A stretch of 50,691 bases of DNA from Pseudoduganella sp. (GTDB taxonomy: Bacteria; Pseudomonadota; Gammaproteobacteria; Burkholderiales; Burkholderiaceae_D). Shown piece by piece: positions 26,309 through 35,005 of this stretch. Each line of letters opens with the position of its first letter. Positions within the stretch are counted from its first letter, which is position 1. Made by a program: the position numbers and the translations under genes. The stretch covers positions 1 through 50,691 of the forward strand of contig JAJTCO010000015.1 in the NCBI GenBank assembly GCA_021323265.1, in the 5' to 3' direction. The notes under the pieces were generated by a model. The model saw nothing but the letters and a program-made list of their open reading frames with translations, was not told the DNA's origin and ran no database searches.

Positions 26309-27670
26309 ATGAATCAAGGCGGTACCAGCTTTACCCCACGGCGGGATGCCGTGATATTGATTGTCGATGATGCGCCGGACAACCTCTCCGTCCTGCGCAA
26401 GTTGATGGTCGAGCAGGGCTACCAGACGTACGTCGCCAACTCCGGCGAACGGGCGCTTGAAATCGCACGCCGCGTCCACCCGCACCTGATCCTGCTCGAC
26501 GTGATCATGCCGGGCATGGACGGCTTCGAGACGTGCCGCCAGCTGAAATCCCACCCCGCCACCGAAGACATCCCGGTGCTGTTCATGAGCGCCCGCAACG
26601 AGCAGGAAGACGTCGTGACCGGCTTCGAGCTGGGCGCGGTCGACTACATCGGCAAGCCGCTGCGCATGGCCGAAGTGTGCGCCCGCGTGCGCACGCAACT
26701 GCAGATCCGCTTTGCCACCGAGACGCAGCAGGAGCAGGCCGAGCGCCTGCGCACCATCGTCAACAACATGGCCGAAGGCTTGCTGATCATCGAAGCGGAT
26801 GGCCGCATCCAGTTCACCAATCCAGCCTGCGACCAGCACCTGGGCTACATGGCGCAGGAACTGGCGGGCAAGTCGATCACCGACCTGCTCAACCCGCTGG
26901 TGGCGGACGAATACCTGGAATACTTCGCGCGCTACGCCGCCAATCCGGAAACGGCGCACAGCCACGGCACGCGCGAGGTGATCATTCGGCACCGCACCGG
27001 CAAATCGGTCTGCATGGACCTGACGCTGACGCCGATGTTCCTGCGCCAGCCGCTCTTCATCGGGCTGCTGCACGACATTACGCACCATAAGCTGTCGGAA
27101 GACGCGCTGCAGCGCGCGGCAATGATCGATCCGCTGACCAAGATCGCCAACCGGCGCCACTTCGATTCCTTCCTCGAGAAGGAATGGCAGCGCGCCATGC
27201 GCACCGGCGCGCCGCTGTCGCTGGTGGTGCTGGACGTGGACCATTTCAAGCTGTACAACGACACCCTGGGCCATGCGCAAGGCGACGTCTGCCTGCAGCA
27301 GGTGGCGCAGGCCATCGGCGCGCACGCGCTGCGCGTAACCGACCTGGCGGCGCGCTACGGCGGCGAGGAATTCGTGCTGTTGTTCGCCGAGACCGACGCC
27401 GACGCCGCGCTGCAGATGGCCGAGTCGATCCGCACCCACGTCGAGTCGCTGCGCATTCCCCACCCGCGTTCGGCAACGTCGCCCTACATCACTGTCAGCA
27501 TCGGCGTGGCGACGCTGTGCCCATCCCCGAGCGACAATATCGAGTCGCTGTTCGTCGCGGCAGACCGCGCCATGTACGTGGCCAAGGAAGAAGGCCGCAA
27601 CCAGGTGCGCGCCACCCGGCCCCCCACCACCGCCATCGAAGCCGCCCGCGCGGCCCTTGCCAAACGATAA
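26309..27670 (+). CDS. response regulator-PAS-GGDEF diguanylate cyclase
   Basis: The 453-residue cytoplasmic protein has a receiver domain with acidic pair Asp20-Asp21 and phospho-acceptor Asp64 in LILLDVIMPGMDG. A PAS domain follows at about 150-270 (RLRTIVNNMAEGLLIIEADG; TNPACDQHLGYMAQELAGKS). The GGDEF domain has active-site GGEEF at 351-355 and an allosteric I-site RVTD at 342-345, five residues upstream. It should make cyclic di-GMP with product inhibition, in response to an unlinked histidine kinase. ATG 26309 is the first ATG; the frame also opens at TTG 26240, but that stretch lacks protein character. No strong ribosome-binding site is seen. Confidence 0.88.
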   Translation: MNQGGTSFTPRRDAVILIVDDAPDNLSVLRKLMVEQGYQTYVANSGERALEIARRVHPHLILLDVIMPGMDGFETCRQLKSHPATEDIPVLFMSARNEQEDVVTGFELGAVDYIGKPLRMAEVCARVRTQLQIRFATETQQEQAERLRTIVNNMAEGLLIIEADGRIQFTNPACDQHLGYMAQELAGKSITDLLNPLVADEYLEYFARYAANPETAHSHGTREVIIRHRTGKSVCMDLTLTPMFLRQPLFIGLLHDITHHKLSEDALQRAAMIDPLTKIANRRHFDSFLEKEWQRAMRTGAPLSLVVLDVDHFKLYNDTLGHAQGDVCLQQVAQAIGAHALRVTDLAARYGGEEFVLLFAETDADAALQMAESIRTHVESLRIPHPRSATSPYITVSIGVATLCPSPSDNIESLFVAADRAMYVAKEEGRNQVRATRPPTTAIEAARAALAKR

Positions 27671-27674
27671 TAGA

Positions 27675-27743
27675 TTCGGGGTCAGCTCTGTCAATCGGAC
27701 AAATTGCCGCGCAATTTGTCCGATTGACAGAGCTGACCCCGAA
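27675..27743. terminator. perfect 33-bp inverted repeat, bidirectional terminator-like
   Basis: 27675-27707 and 27711-27743 are exact reverse complements separated by the 3-nt loop CGC. The outer bases read TTCGGGGTCAGC...GCTGACCCCGAA. It fills the space between the convergent GGDEF and FGGY kinase genes, so a bidirectional transcription stop is likely despite the lack of a T-run. The GGGGTC/GACCCC ends link it to the palindrome at 19795-19835. Confidence 0.7.
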
Positions 27744-27745
27744 CT

Positions 27746-29308
27746 TTACAGCGTGTCCGGGTACCCTGTGATCTCCGCGATCTCGGCATACATCGGCTGC
27801 AGGCGCTTGTACATCTTCAGGTAGACCCGGCGATACAGCTGGTCGTAGGTCTTGCTGTGCGCGGGATCGGGCTGGAATACGCGCCCCGGGCGCGTCATGG
27901 CATTGATGGCGCTGGCGAAATCCTTGTGCAGGCCAAGGCCGGCGGCAATCGCAATGGCGGCGCCCAGGCCGCTGGTCTCGTAGACATGGGCGCGCGCGGC
28001 GGGCAGGCCGAAGATGTCGGCCGTCAGCTGCATCGCGGCGTCGCTTTGCGAGCCGCCTCCGGCCACGCGCAGTTCGGTGATGCGGGTGCCGCTGCGCTTT
28101 TCGATGCGCTCGCGTCCTTCGCGCAGGGCGTAAGCGAGCCCCTCCAGGATGGCGCGGTACATGTGGGCGCGCGTGTGCACGTCGCCAAAGCCGATCATGG
28201 CTCCTTTCGCTTCCGGCCCCGGCACCTTGATGCCGGGGCTCCAGTACGGTTGCAGCATCAGTCCCATCGATCCCGGCGGCACGTCGTTGACCAGGCGGTC
28301 GAACAGGGCTTCGGGCGGGGTGCCCTGCTCCATCGCCGCCGATTGCTCGAGGTGGCCGAACTGCTCCTTGAACCAGTTCACCATCCAGTAGCCGCGGAAG
28401 ATCTGCACTTCGGTGCTGTAGGCGCCGGGAATTGCCGCCGGATAGGGCGGAATGTAGGGCGTGACCTCGACGTATTTGCTGGTGGTGGTGTTGATGGTGG
28501 CGGTGGTGCCGTAGCTGAGGCAGCCGATGTGCGGCTCCAGGCCGCCCGCGCCGATCACTTCGCAGGCCTTGTCGGCGGCGGCGGCCACCAGCGGCACGCC
28601 TTGCGGGATGCCGGTGGCGGCGGCAGCGGCGGCACTGATGGCGCCGATCACGCTGCCAGGCTGCACCAATTCCGGCAACTGGTCGGGACGCACGGCCAGC
28701 GCCTGCCACTTCCAGTCGCGCGCTCCGGCCCAGGCGTGGCGCTTGTAATCGAACGGCATGTAGGCGACCTGCGAGCCGATCGAATCGGCGTAGCGGCCGC
28801 TCAGGCAAAAATTCAGGTAGCCCGACAGCAGCAGGAACTTGTGGGTACGCTCCCACAAGCCCGGCTGGTGCGCCTTGATCCAGTTGACCTCCGCCTCGCG
28901 CCGGAAGTAGTCGATCGTGCCGTCCACTCCGGCCAGCTTGAAGGCGGCCTTCCACAACGGCCCGATCGGCGGCACCTGCTCGGTGCGGCGCTGGTCCAGC
29001 CAGGTGATGGCGGCGCGCAGCGGCTTGCCGTCGGCGTCGACGCTGACGACGGTGCCGCGCTGGGTGGTGACGGCCACGCCCGCGATGGCGGAGCGGGGAA
29101 TGTCCGTCACTGTCCACAGGCGCTGGCAGGCGGCGCACACGGCGTCCCAATAGCCTTCCGCCTTGTGCTCGGCCCAGCCGGGCTGCTCGGAGTAGTAGGC
29201 CGGTTCCAGGTGGACCTGGGTCTTGGCCACCAGGTTGCCCTGCAGGTCGAACAGCAGCGCGCGCACGCTCTGCGTGCCATTGTCGATGGAAAGGAGGTAT
29301 TGGGTCAT
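27746..29308 (-). CDS. FGGY-family carbohydrate/glycerol kinase
   Basis: The 520-residue cytoplasmic kinase has the FGGY N-terminal ATPase-fold motif LLSIDNGTQSVRALLFDLQG, TTQRGTVVSVDADGKPLRAA with ITWLDQRRTEQ, and the C-terminal GLAYALREGRERIEKRSG then LRVAGGGSQSDAAMQLTADI. These are close to glycerol kinase/xylulokinase relatives. The start at 29308 has AAGGAGG upstream on the minus strand and overlaps the stop of the dehydrogenase gene by 4 nt. The frame stays open further upstream inside that gene but is not coding there. In this operon a glycerol-like polyol is the likely substrate; the exact one is not known. Confidence 0.86.
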   Translation of the reverse strand: MTQYLLSIDNGTQSVRALLFDLQGNLVAKTQVHLEPAYYSEQPGWAEHKAEGYWDAVCAACQRLWTVTDIPRSAIAGVAVTTQRGTVVSVDADGKPLRAAITWLDQRRTEQVPPIGPLWKAAFKLAGVDGTIDYFRREAEVNWIKAHQPGLWERTHKFLLLSGYLNFCLSGRYADSIGSQVAYMPFDYKRHAWAGARDWKWQALAVRPDQLPELVQPGSVIGAISAAAAAATGIPQGVPLVAAAADKACEVIGAGGLEPHIGCLSYGTTATINTTTSKYVEVTPYIPPYPAAIPGAYSTEVQIFRGYWMVNWFKEQFGHLEQSAAMEQGTPPEALFDRLVNDVPPGSMGLMLQPYWSPGIKVPGPEAKGAMIGFGDVHTRAHMYRAILEGLAYALREGRERIEKRSGTRITELRVAGGGSQSDAAMQLTADIFGLPAARAHVYETSGLGAAIAIAAGLGLHKDFASAINAMTRPGRVFQPDPAHSKTYDQLYRRVYLKMYKRLQPMYAEIAEITGYPDTL

Positions 29309-30921
29309 GCGCGCGCTTTCGGCAGGCTGTAGTTTGCTCGGCATAATGCCAGATATGCCGCTTCCTCGGCAGCCCAGCGTTGTTCGTCCCATTGCAGTTC
29401 CGCCTGGCAGATGGCGCGGATGCGCGGCAGTACGGCCGCCCCGCCCTGCGCCAGCTGCAGGCCTAGCCGGCTGCGGCGCAGCATCAGGTCTTCCAGGCGC
29501 TGCACGGCTTCGTGGCGGGCGGCCCAGCGCAGCTGCGCCCACAGGGTTTCGGTGCCGGGAATGATTTCCAGCTCGCCTTCCTGCGCGCAAGCGATCAGCT
29601 GCGTGGCCTTGTCGCCGTAGCGGCCGCACAGGCGTGCCGCCTGGGCGGGCGGCAGCTTGTGCGCCGTGCGCGCAGGCAGCGGCGCGGCGGCAAAGATCGG
29701 GCGCTGGCCAAGGTCGGCCCGCCATGCCGGCAGCTGGGACGCCGCATGGCGCAGCACGTCCAGCGCAATGGCGCGGAAAGTGGTGAGCTTGCCGCCGGTG
29801 ACCGTCAGCAGGCCTTCCTGCTGCCACAGCACGTGGTCGCGCGCTTCCTTGGAGGGGTCCGCCTTGCCGGTGTCGATCACCGGACGGACCCCGGCGTAGG
29901 TGGCCAGCACGTCCGCTTCGCCCAGCCCCAGGGTCGGGAACTGGTCGTGCAGCGCGGCCATCAGGTAGTCCGTTTCCTCCTGCGTGATGGCCGCTTCCTG
30001 CTGCAGGTCGGCGCCGTGGTCGACGTCGGTGGTGCCGACGATGCTCACGCCTTCCCACGGGAAGGCGAACACCGGGCGGCCGTCGTGCGGGTGCATCAAG
30101 CTGATGGCCTGCGCCAGCGGCAGGCGCCAGGCCGGCAGCACCAGGTGGCTGCCGCGCAGGGGCCGCAGGCGCGCGGCCGGCCTGCCGTGCAGGCGGTCGG
30201 CCCAGGCGCCGGTGGCGTTGACCACCAGGCGCGCGCGCACTTCATGTGCCGCACCGCTGACCGCGCAGCGTACCTGCGCCCCGCGCACGCGCCCCTGGTG
30301 CGGGGCGCCGGCGCCTTCGCGCAGCAGGGTTTGCACGGCGCAGTAGTTCAGGGCCACGGCGCCGTGCGCCTGCGCTTCCTGCAGCACGCGCAAGACCAGG
30401 CGCGCATCGTCGGTCTTGGCGTCCTGGTAGCAGATGCCGCCCTGCAGCCCTTCGCTGCGGATGCGCGGCGCCATCTGCATGAACTCGGGGGCGCTGAAAT
30501 AGTGGCGGGCGCGCTGTCCCGCCATGCGGTCGTAGATCGCCAGCCCGAGCAGGAAGGCGCGCCGGCCCGGCTTGCGGCCGACGTAGTCGCCAAAGGCGAA
30601 GCTTTGCGGCTCCACCAGTCCCGGCGCATCGCGCAGCAGCGCGTCGCGTTCGTGCACCGATTCGCGCGTCAGCGCGAACTGCCCTTGCTTCAGGTAGCGC
30701 AATCCCCCGTGCACCAGCTTGGAGGAGCGGCTCGATGTCCCCCAGGCGAAATCGCGCTGCTCGACCAGCAGGGCGCGCAGGCCGCGGCGCGCCGCCTCCA
30801 GCAGGATGCCGGCGCCGGTGATGCCGCCGCCGACCACCAGCAGGTCCCATTCCTGCCCCAGGAGGGCTGGCACGTGCGCGCGGCCGCCGGGTGCCCAGTG
30901 GGCGGCATGCTGCGAGTTCAT
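29305..30921 (-). CDS. GlpD-like FAD-dependent glycerol-3-phosphate dehydrogenase
   Basis: The 538-residue flavoprotein has an N-terminal dinucleotide-binding loop LLVVGGGITGAGILLEAARR, the GlpD signature FAWGTSSRSSKLVHGGLRYL, and GICYQDAKTDDARLVL. The substrate-domain region FPWEGVSIVGTTDVDH and the C-terminal DAO_C-type helical domain after about residue 395 complete it. GlpD oxidises sn-glycerol 3-phosphate to DHAP and feeds electrons to quinone at the membrane. It overlaps the upstream flavoprotein gene and the downstream kinase gene by 4 nt each, so the three are translationally coupled. A structurally related substrate is possible given the partner genes. Confidence 0.88.
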   Translation of the reverse strand: MNSQHAAHWAPGGRAHVPALLGQEWDLLVVGGGITGAGILLEAARRGLRALLVEQRDFAWGTSSRSSKLVHGGLRYLKQGQFALTRESVHERDALLRDAPGLVEPQSFAFGDYVGRKPGRRAFLLGLAIYDRMAGQRARHYFSAPEFMQMAPRIRSEGLQGGICYQDAKTDDARLVLRVLQEAQAHGAVALNYCAVQTLLREGAGAPHQGRVRGAQVRCAVSGAAHEVRARLVVNATGAWADRLHGRPAARLRPLRGSHLVLPAWRLPLAQAISLMHPHDGRPVFAFPWEGVSIVGTTDVDHGADLQQEAAITQEETDYLMAALHDQFPTLGLGEADVLATYAGVRPVIDTGKADPSKEARDHVLWQQEGLLTVTGGKLTTFRAIALDVLRHAASQLPAWRADLGQRPIFAAAPLPARTAHKLPPAQAARLCGRYGDKATQLIACAQEGELEIIPGTETLWAQLRWAARHEAVQRLEDLMLRRSRLGLQLAQGGAAVLPRIRAICQAELQWDEQRWAAEEAAYLALCRANYSLPKARA

Positions 30922-32525
30922 GTCGCCTGCCCGGCCGGCAGCAGCTTGCCCGGGTTCATGATGCCCTGCGGGTCGAAGTGGGAGAACAGCGCCTGCATGG
31001 CCGCAATGCCTGCCGCCCCCTTCTCCGCCGCCAGGTAAGGCGCGTGATCACTGCCGACGCCATGCTGGTGGCTGATGGTGCCGCCGTTGTCGACGATGGC
31101 CATGCTGACGGCGTGCTTGAGCGCACGCCAGCGCGCCATGTCCGTCTCGAAGTCGCCGCCCAGGCGATAGACGAAGGTGGTGTACACGCTGGCGCCTTGC
31201 GCGTACAGGTGCGACAGGTGGGTGTAGGTGTGCACCTTCTCGCCCATGCCGCCCAGCACCCCGGTGGCCGCCGCTTCCACGGCGCGCATCATCAGGCTCA
31301 CGCGCGGCCAGTCCACCGCGGTTTCCACCGTGTCGATCACATAGCCGTGGCGCCACGCCGCGTTGCGCAGGTAGACGTTGCGAAAACGCCCTTCCCGCCA
31401 CTTGTCGCCCATGCGGCGCCCGACATGCACGCCTGCCAGGTCGGCGCAGGTGGCAAGGGCCGCTGCCAGGGCTGCGCGCGCCTGCCGGCGCTGCCCGCTG
31501 ACGCCGATCATGAGCATGCATTTGCCGTCCGCGCAGCCGCGCAGGCGCAGCCAGCCCTCCAGCAGGCCAATCAGGCGCTTGTGGCCGGCCAGCGCCAGCA
31601 TGGTCACCGTTTCCAGGGGATTGGACAGGCGCAGCATCGACAGTCCGCCGCGTGCCTGCGCCAGGGTGCGCACGGCCGCTTCGGCGCGCTCCCAGTCCGG
31701 GAAGAAGACGGCGTGGAAGGCTTCGTACTCCGGCACCGGGCACACGCGCACCGTCGCTTCGGTCAGGATGCCCATGCGGCCTTCGGAGCCGAGCACGATC
31801 TCGCGCAAATCGGTACCGGCGGCCGAAGCCGGGAAAGTGGGGATGTCGAGCCGCCCCTGCGGCGTCTCCACCACGCCGCCGGCGAACATCTGCTCGATGC
31901 GGCCATAGCGCAGCGACTGCTGGCCGGAGGAGCGCGTGACGATCCAGCCGCCCAGGGTCGAGTATTCGAACGATTGCGGGAAGTGGCCCAGCATGAAGCC
32001 GTGTGCGCGCAGCTGCGCTTCCAGGTCCGGGCCGAGCACGCCGGCGCCAAAGGTGGCCAGCTGCGACTGCTTGTCCAGGTAATGCATGCGGCCCATGCGC
32101 GTCATGTTCACGGCCAGCACCGGGCGTTCGCCGGCCGGCGCCGTCAGGTGGCCCGCCACGCTGGTGCCGCCGCCTTGCGGGATCAGTGCCACGCCGTGCT
32201 GCTGCGCGAACGCGATCAGCTCGCGCACCTGCTGCGCGCTTTCCGGATAGGCCACCGCGTCCGGCGCGCTGCCGATGCGGCCGTAGCGCAGCTTGAACCA
32301 GTCCGGCAGGCTCTGGCCGAGCGCGTTGCGCAGGCGGGTGGCGGGCGTCTTGTCCAGCAGCGGGTGATCCGGCAGGCGCGACGCGGCCAGCGAGGCGCAA
32401 GCGGCCTCGAAGCTGGCGTCCTGCAGCGCGCGGCCCGGGCCGATGCGCTCGGCCAGGAAGGCCAGCGCAGCGTCGTGCAGCGGATACTCGTATGTCTCTT
32501 CGCCCCAACCGTTCCAACGTTTCAT
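30918..32525 (-). CDS. FAD-linked oxidase resembling alkyl-DHAP synthase
   Basis: The 535-residue protein begins MKRWNGWGEE, as in alkyldihydroxyacetonephosphate synthase (AGPS) relatives. It has a PCMH-type FAD domain (VALIPQGGGTSVAGHLTA; GHFPQSFEYSTLGGWIVTRS; EIVLGSEGRMGILTEATVRV) and a C-terminal FAD-oxidase domain ending in GGTISHQHGVGSDHAPYL, the AGPS active-site-type motif. AGPS swaps an acyl for an alkyl chain on DHAP. ATG 32525 is chosen over ATG 32531 because AAGGGA directly abuts the latter but is correctly spaced for the former. First gene of the operon. True AGPS activity is unproven; lactate- or glycolate-type oxidation is an alternative. Confidence 0.83.
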   Translation of the reverse strand: MKRWNGWGEETYEYPLHDAALAFLAERIGPGRALQDASFEAACASLAASRLPDHPLLDKTPATRLRNALGQSLPDWFKLRYGRIGSAPDAVAYPESAQQVRELIAFAQQHGVALIPQGGGTSVAGHLTAPAGERPVLAVNMTRMGRMHYLDKQSQLATFGAGVLGPDLEAQLRAHGFMLGHFPQSFEYSTLGGWIVTRSSGQQSLRYGRIEQMFAGGVVETPQGRLDIPTFPASAAGTDLREIVLGSEGRMGILTEATVRVCPVPEYEAFHAVFFPDWERAEAAVRTLAQARGGLSMLRLSNPLETVTMLALAGHKRLIGLLEGWLRLRGCADGKCMLMIGVSGQRRQARAALAAALATCADLAGVHVGRRMGDKWREGRFRNVYLRNAAWRHGYVIDTVETAVDWPRVSLMMRAVEAAATGVLGGMGEKVHTYTHLSHLYAQGASVYTTFVYRLGGDFETDMARWRALKHAVSMAIVDNGGTISHQHGVGSDHAPYLAAEKGAAGIAAMQALFSHFDPQGIMNPGKLLPAGQAT

Positions 32526-32592
32526 GTCCATCCCTTGTTATACTTTGCTCAACAGAGCTTAACTCCCTTCCGACCGCCAGTCTTGCGTTTTC
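32526..32592. promoter_or_regulatory. divergent promoter region of the AraC/flavoprotein genes
   Basis: This 67-nt gap separates the divergent AraC regulator and the three-gene flavoprotein-kinase operon. It is A/T-rich around TTGTTATACTTTGCTCAAC, which could supply a -35/-10 region. No clear AraC direct repeat was identified. Confidence 0.45.
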
Positions 32593-33645
32593 ATGCCAGC
32601 CGAATTGTTCGATCATGCCAAGCCGGCCCGCGTTGCGGGCTCCTACCTGCAGCCCTTGCTGGAAGCGGCGGCGGCGCGCGGCGTGAGCGCGCTGGCGCTG
32701 CAGCAGGCGGCGGGCCTGCCGCCCGGCGCGCTCGATCCGCTGCCGGAGTCGCTGCCCGCCGACACCTACGTGCGCCTGCTCGACATCGGCGCCGGCCTGG
32801 CGCATGACCCGCATTTCGGCCTGCACGTGGGCGAGCGGGTCAAGCTGGGCACCTACACCGTGTACGGCCTGATCCTGCTCAGCTGCCGCGATTTCGGACA
32901 GGCGTTCGAGCAGACCATGCGCTACGAACAGCTGGCGCACGACCTGGGACGCTCGACGCTGCGCGCCGACGGCGGCCTGGCCGAGTACACCTGGCATTCC
33001 AACTATCCGGCGCACTGCCGCCACCTGGCCGACAGCGTGTTCGCCGGCATCCGCGTGTTCGGCAACTGGCTGGCCGGCGCCCCCCTGCCGCCGGCCGAAC
33101 TGTCGCTGATGCACGACGGCGGCGACCCGGCCGGGCATGCCGAGTACGTGCGCGTGTTCGGTGCCCTACCCCGCTTCCATGCTGCGGCCAACGTGGCGCG
33201 CTTCGACGCGGCGCTGCTAAGGTGGCCGGTGCCGAATGCCGACGTCAGCCTGTATCCGGTGCTGCAGCAGCATGCGGAGCAATTGCTCAAGGAACGCGCG
33301 GCGCGCGCCGCGCCTGGCGCCGCGCCGGAAGGCATCGTGCAGCAGGTGCGCGGCGTGATCGTGCGGCGCCTGTCGCACGGCCAGGTGCGCGTGGCCAGCG
33401 TGGCCGAAGAACTGGGCCTGGCGCCGCGCACGCTGCAGCGCAAGCTGGCCGACGCCGGCGCCAGCTTCCAGCAGGTGCTGGACGAGGCGCGCTTCGCCCT
33501 GGCGCGCGACTACCTGCGCCAGGGCGGCCTGTCCCTGGTGGACATCGCCTTCCTGCTCGGGTACCAGGAACAAAGCGCCTTCACGCACGCCTTCCGCGAA
33601 TGGTCGGGCATGAACCCGGGCGCGTGGCGCGCGGCGGGACGCTAG
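32593..33645 (+). CDS. AraC-family transcriptional regulator
   Basis: The 350-residue protein has an N-terminal arabinose_bd-type ligand domain (LPADTYVRLLDIGAGLAHDP; HFGLHVGERVKLGTYTVYG). The C-terminal double helix-turn-helix includes VASVAEELGLAPRTLQRKLA, DAGASFQQVLDEARFALARD, and IAFLLGYQEQSAFTHAFREW. This subgroup (OruR/ArgR-like) usually activates a neighbouring catabolic operon. It is divergent from the flavoprotein-GlpD-kinase operon across 67 bp, the most likely target. Its stop overlaps the stop of the convergent small gene by 3 nt. Confidence 0.87.
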   Translation: MPAELFDHAKPARVAGSYLQPLLEAAAARGVSALALQQAAGLPPGALDPLPESLPADTYVRLLDIGAGLAHDPHFGLHVGERVKLGTYTVYGLILLSCRDFGQAFEQTMRYEQLAHDLGRSTLRADGGLAEYTWHSNYPAHCRHLADSVFAGIRVFGNWLAGAPLPPAELSLMHDGGDPAGHAEYVRVFGALPRFHAAANVARFDAALLRWPVPNADVSLYPVLQQHAEQLLKERAARAAPGAAPEGIVQQVRGVIVRRLSHGQVRVASVAEELGLAPRTLQRKLADAGASFQQVLDEARFALARDYLRQGGLSLVDIAFLLGYQEQSAFTHAFREWSGMNPGAWRAAGR

Positions 33646-34064
33646 ATTTCCAGGCCGCGCACGCGCACGAAGGGGCCGATGCAGCTGCTCATGTCGCGCC
33701 GCTGGCACATGAGGAACATGTTCTTGGACGGGTGGAACAGGATGAAGGCGCGGATCACATGGCCAACCTGGGTCACCTCGCCCGTGCAATCCTTCTTGCC
33801 GTTGTCCTTGACGATCTTGTCGTTGGAGCTGTAGAAGCCCTCGCCATCGGGTTGGTCGTCGATGTCGAACTCCGTTTCCGCCACCTCGGCCGCACTGGTG
33901 ATCAGCGCCGTGCCGTCGGCGCGGATGCGGTACATTTCATGGCAGGAGCCGTCCGGTAACTCAAAACGCCAGGTGCCGACGATGGGATGGTCGGCGCGAA
34001 GTGGAGCAGCCAGCGCACATTGGGCAGCCAGCAAGGCTGCAGCGAGCAACAAGGGGGATTTCAT
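33642..34064 (-). CDS. small secreted protein of unknown function
   Basis: The 140-residue protein has a signal peptide ending LAAQCALAA. The mature part begins with HPIVGTWRFELPDGSCHEMY, a lipocalin-like or DUF-type opening of small periplasmic beta-proteins, and has four Cys residues beyond the signal (GSCHEM, KDCTGE, LMCQRRD, SSCIGP). GGGAG lies 5 nt before ATG 34064 on the minus strand; the frame extends 18 codons further but without a better start. No family was recognised. Confidence 0.7.
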   Translation of the reverse strand: MKSPLLLAAALLAAQCALAAPLRADHPIVGTWRFELPDGSCHEMYRIRADGTALITSAAEVAETEFDIDDQPDGEGFYSSNDKIVKDNGKKDCTGEVTQVGHVIRAFILFHPSKNMFLMCQRRDMSSCIGPFVRVRGLEI

Positions 34065-34108
34065 GGCGGCTCCCGTGGAGTTGTTGGTTCCAGTATATCC
34101 CGCTCCGC

Positions 34109-34447
34109 CTATTTGCACTTTCCTGTTGCTGCGGCGTAAAACCAGCCGGGCAAACCAAGTACGCCCCCCAGCCGGATGGGCACATGCCGGGTGGCGTCGG
34201 CGTGCAGGCAGTAGGGCACCTGCGCCGCAGCGAAGGCCCGGTCGATTTTCGCCTGCGCCCCCTTTTCCGCCGCCGTGCCGCCGCCAAAATCGGCCCGTCC
34301 CTCCGCGGCCTGCAGCTTCGGCATTTCCGCCACCGTGGCGCGCACGGCCTCCCGGATCGCTTCCTGGTCGAGACGCAGCGGCGCCTGCGCCGCGGCCGGC
34401 AAGGCGGCCGCCAGCAGGGGCAGGGCCAGGGCGTAGGCAGCTTTCAT
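34109..34447 (-). CDS. small secreted protein of unknown function
   Basis: The 112-residue protein has a clear signal peptide ending AALPAAAQA. The mature 90 residues have an amphipathic helix (IREAVRATVAEMPKLQ) and a two-Cys C-terminus (VPYCLHADATRH and ATGKCK). Its start overlaps the stop of the SRPBCC gene by 4 nt, so the two form an operon. No known domain was recognised. Confidence 0.7.
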   Translation of the reverse strand: MKAAYALALPLLAAALPAAAQAPLRLDQEAIREAVRATVAEMPKLQAAEGRADFGGGTAAEKGAQAKIDRAFAAAQVPYCLHADATRHVPIRLGGVLGLPGWFYAAATGKCK

Positions 34448-34971
34448 TTTTCGGCGACCTCTTTCAGCTGGGCCAGGCCTTTCTCGAAGTCCTTGCCGAT
34501 CATCTTGTCCATGCTGGTAAACACGCTCATCAGCTTGGTGATGAGGTGGCTCGGGCCCGACATGGTCCAGGTGACCACGGTGGCGTCGCCCTGCGGCTGC
34601 AGCGTGAATTCCGTCTTGTTGGAGGAGGCGAAAGGCTTGATGAAATCGAGCTGAATGGCCAGGCTGGACGACGCATTGCTGTCGATGATTTCCATGCGCC
34701 CCTGCCCCACGTCATCGTTGCCGCGCCAGCCATACACGGCGCCCTTGCCGCTGGCTGCACCCTCGAAACTGCGCTGCATGTTCGGGTCCAGCTTCTCCCA
34801 CGGCGACCAGGCCGGCCACTGGTGGAAATCGTTCAGGTAACCCATGACCTTGGCCGGCGGCGCCTGGATCAGGGCACTGCGCTGCACCGTGAAGCTGTCC
34901 GGCTGCGTGAGCGCCAGTCCCAGGACGACCAGGACCACCAGGATCAGGCCCAGGGAGATCTTTTTCAGCAT
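34444..34971 (-). CDS. SRPBCC-family protein (polyketide cyclase-like)
   Basis: The 175-residue protein has an N-terminal hydrophobic helix (ISLGLILVVLVVLGLAL), then the SRPBCC/START-like fold: FTVQRSALIQAPPAKVMGYL, FHQWPAWSPWEKLDPNMQRS, VYGWRGNDDVGQGRMEIID. The WSPWE motif is typical of membrane-anchored polyketide_cyc2 proteins. These bind hydrophobic ligands; the ligand here is unknown. It is coupled to the downstream secreted protein and lies just after the P450 gene on the same strand, 34 nt away. Confidence 0.82.
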   Translation of the reverse strand: MLKKISLGLILVVLVVLGLALTQPDSFTVQRSALIQAPPAKVMGYLNDFHQWPAWSPWEKLDPNMQRSFEGAASGKGAVYGWRGNDDVGQGRMEIIDSNASSSLAIQLDFIKPFASSNKTEFTLQPQGDATVVTWTMSGPSHLITKLMSVFTSMDKMIGKDFEKGLAQLKEVAEK

Positions 34972-35005
34972 GCTGTCCTCGTTGGCTATTGTGCTACTTG
35001 CCAGA

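Noticed and set aside
29309..30058. Extended N-terminus for the FGGY kinase
   Set aside because: The upstream stretch lies inside the GlpD-like gene in another frame. The FGGY fold begins normally at the ATG at 29308 with AAGGAGG before it.
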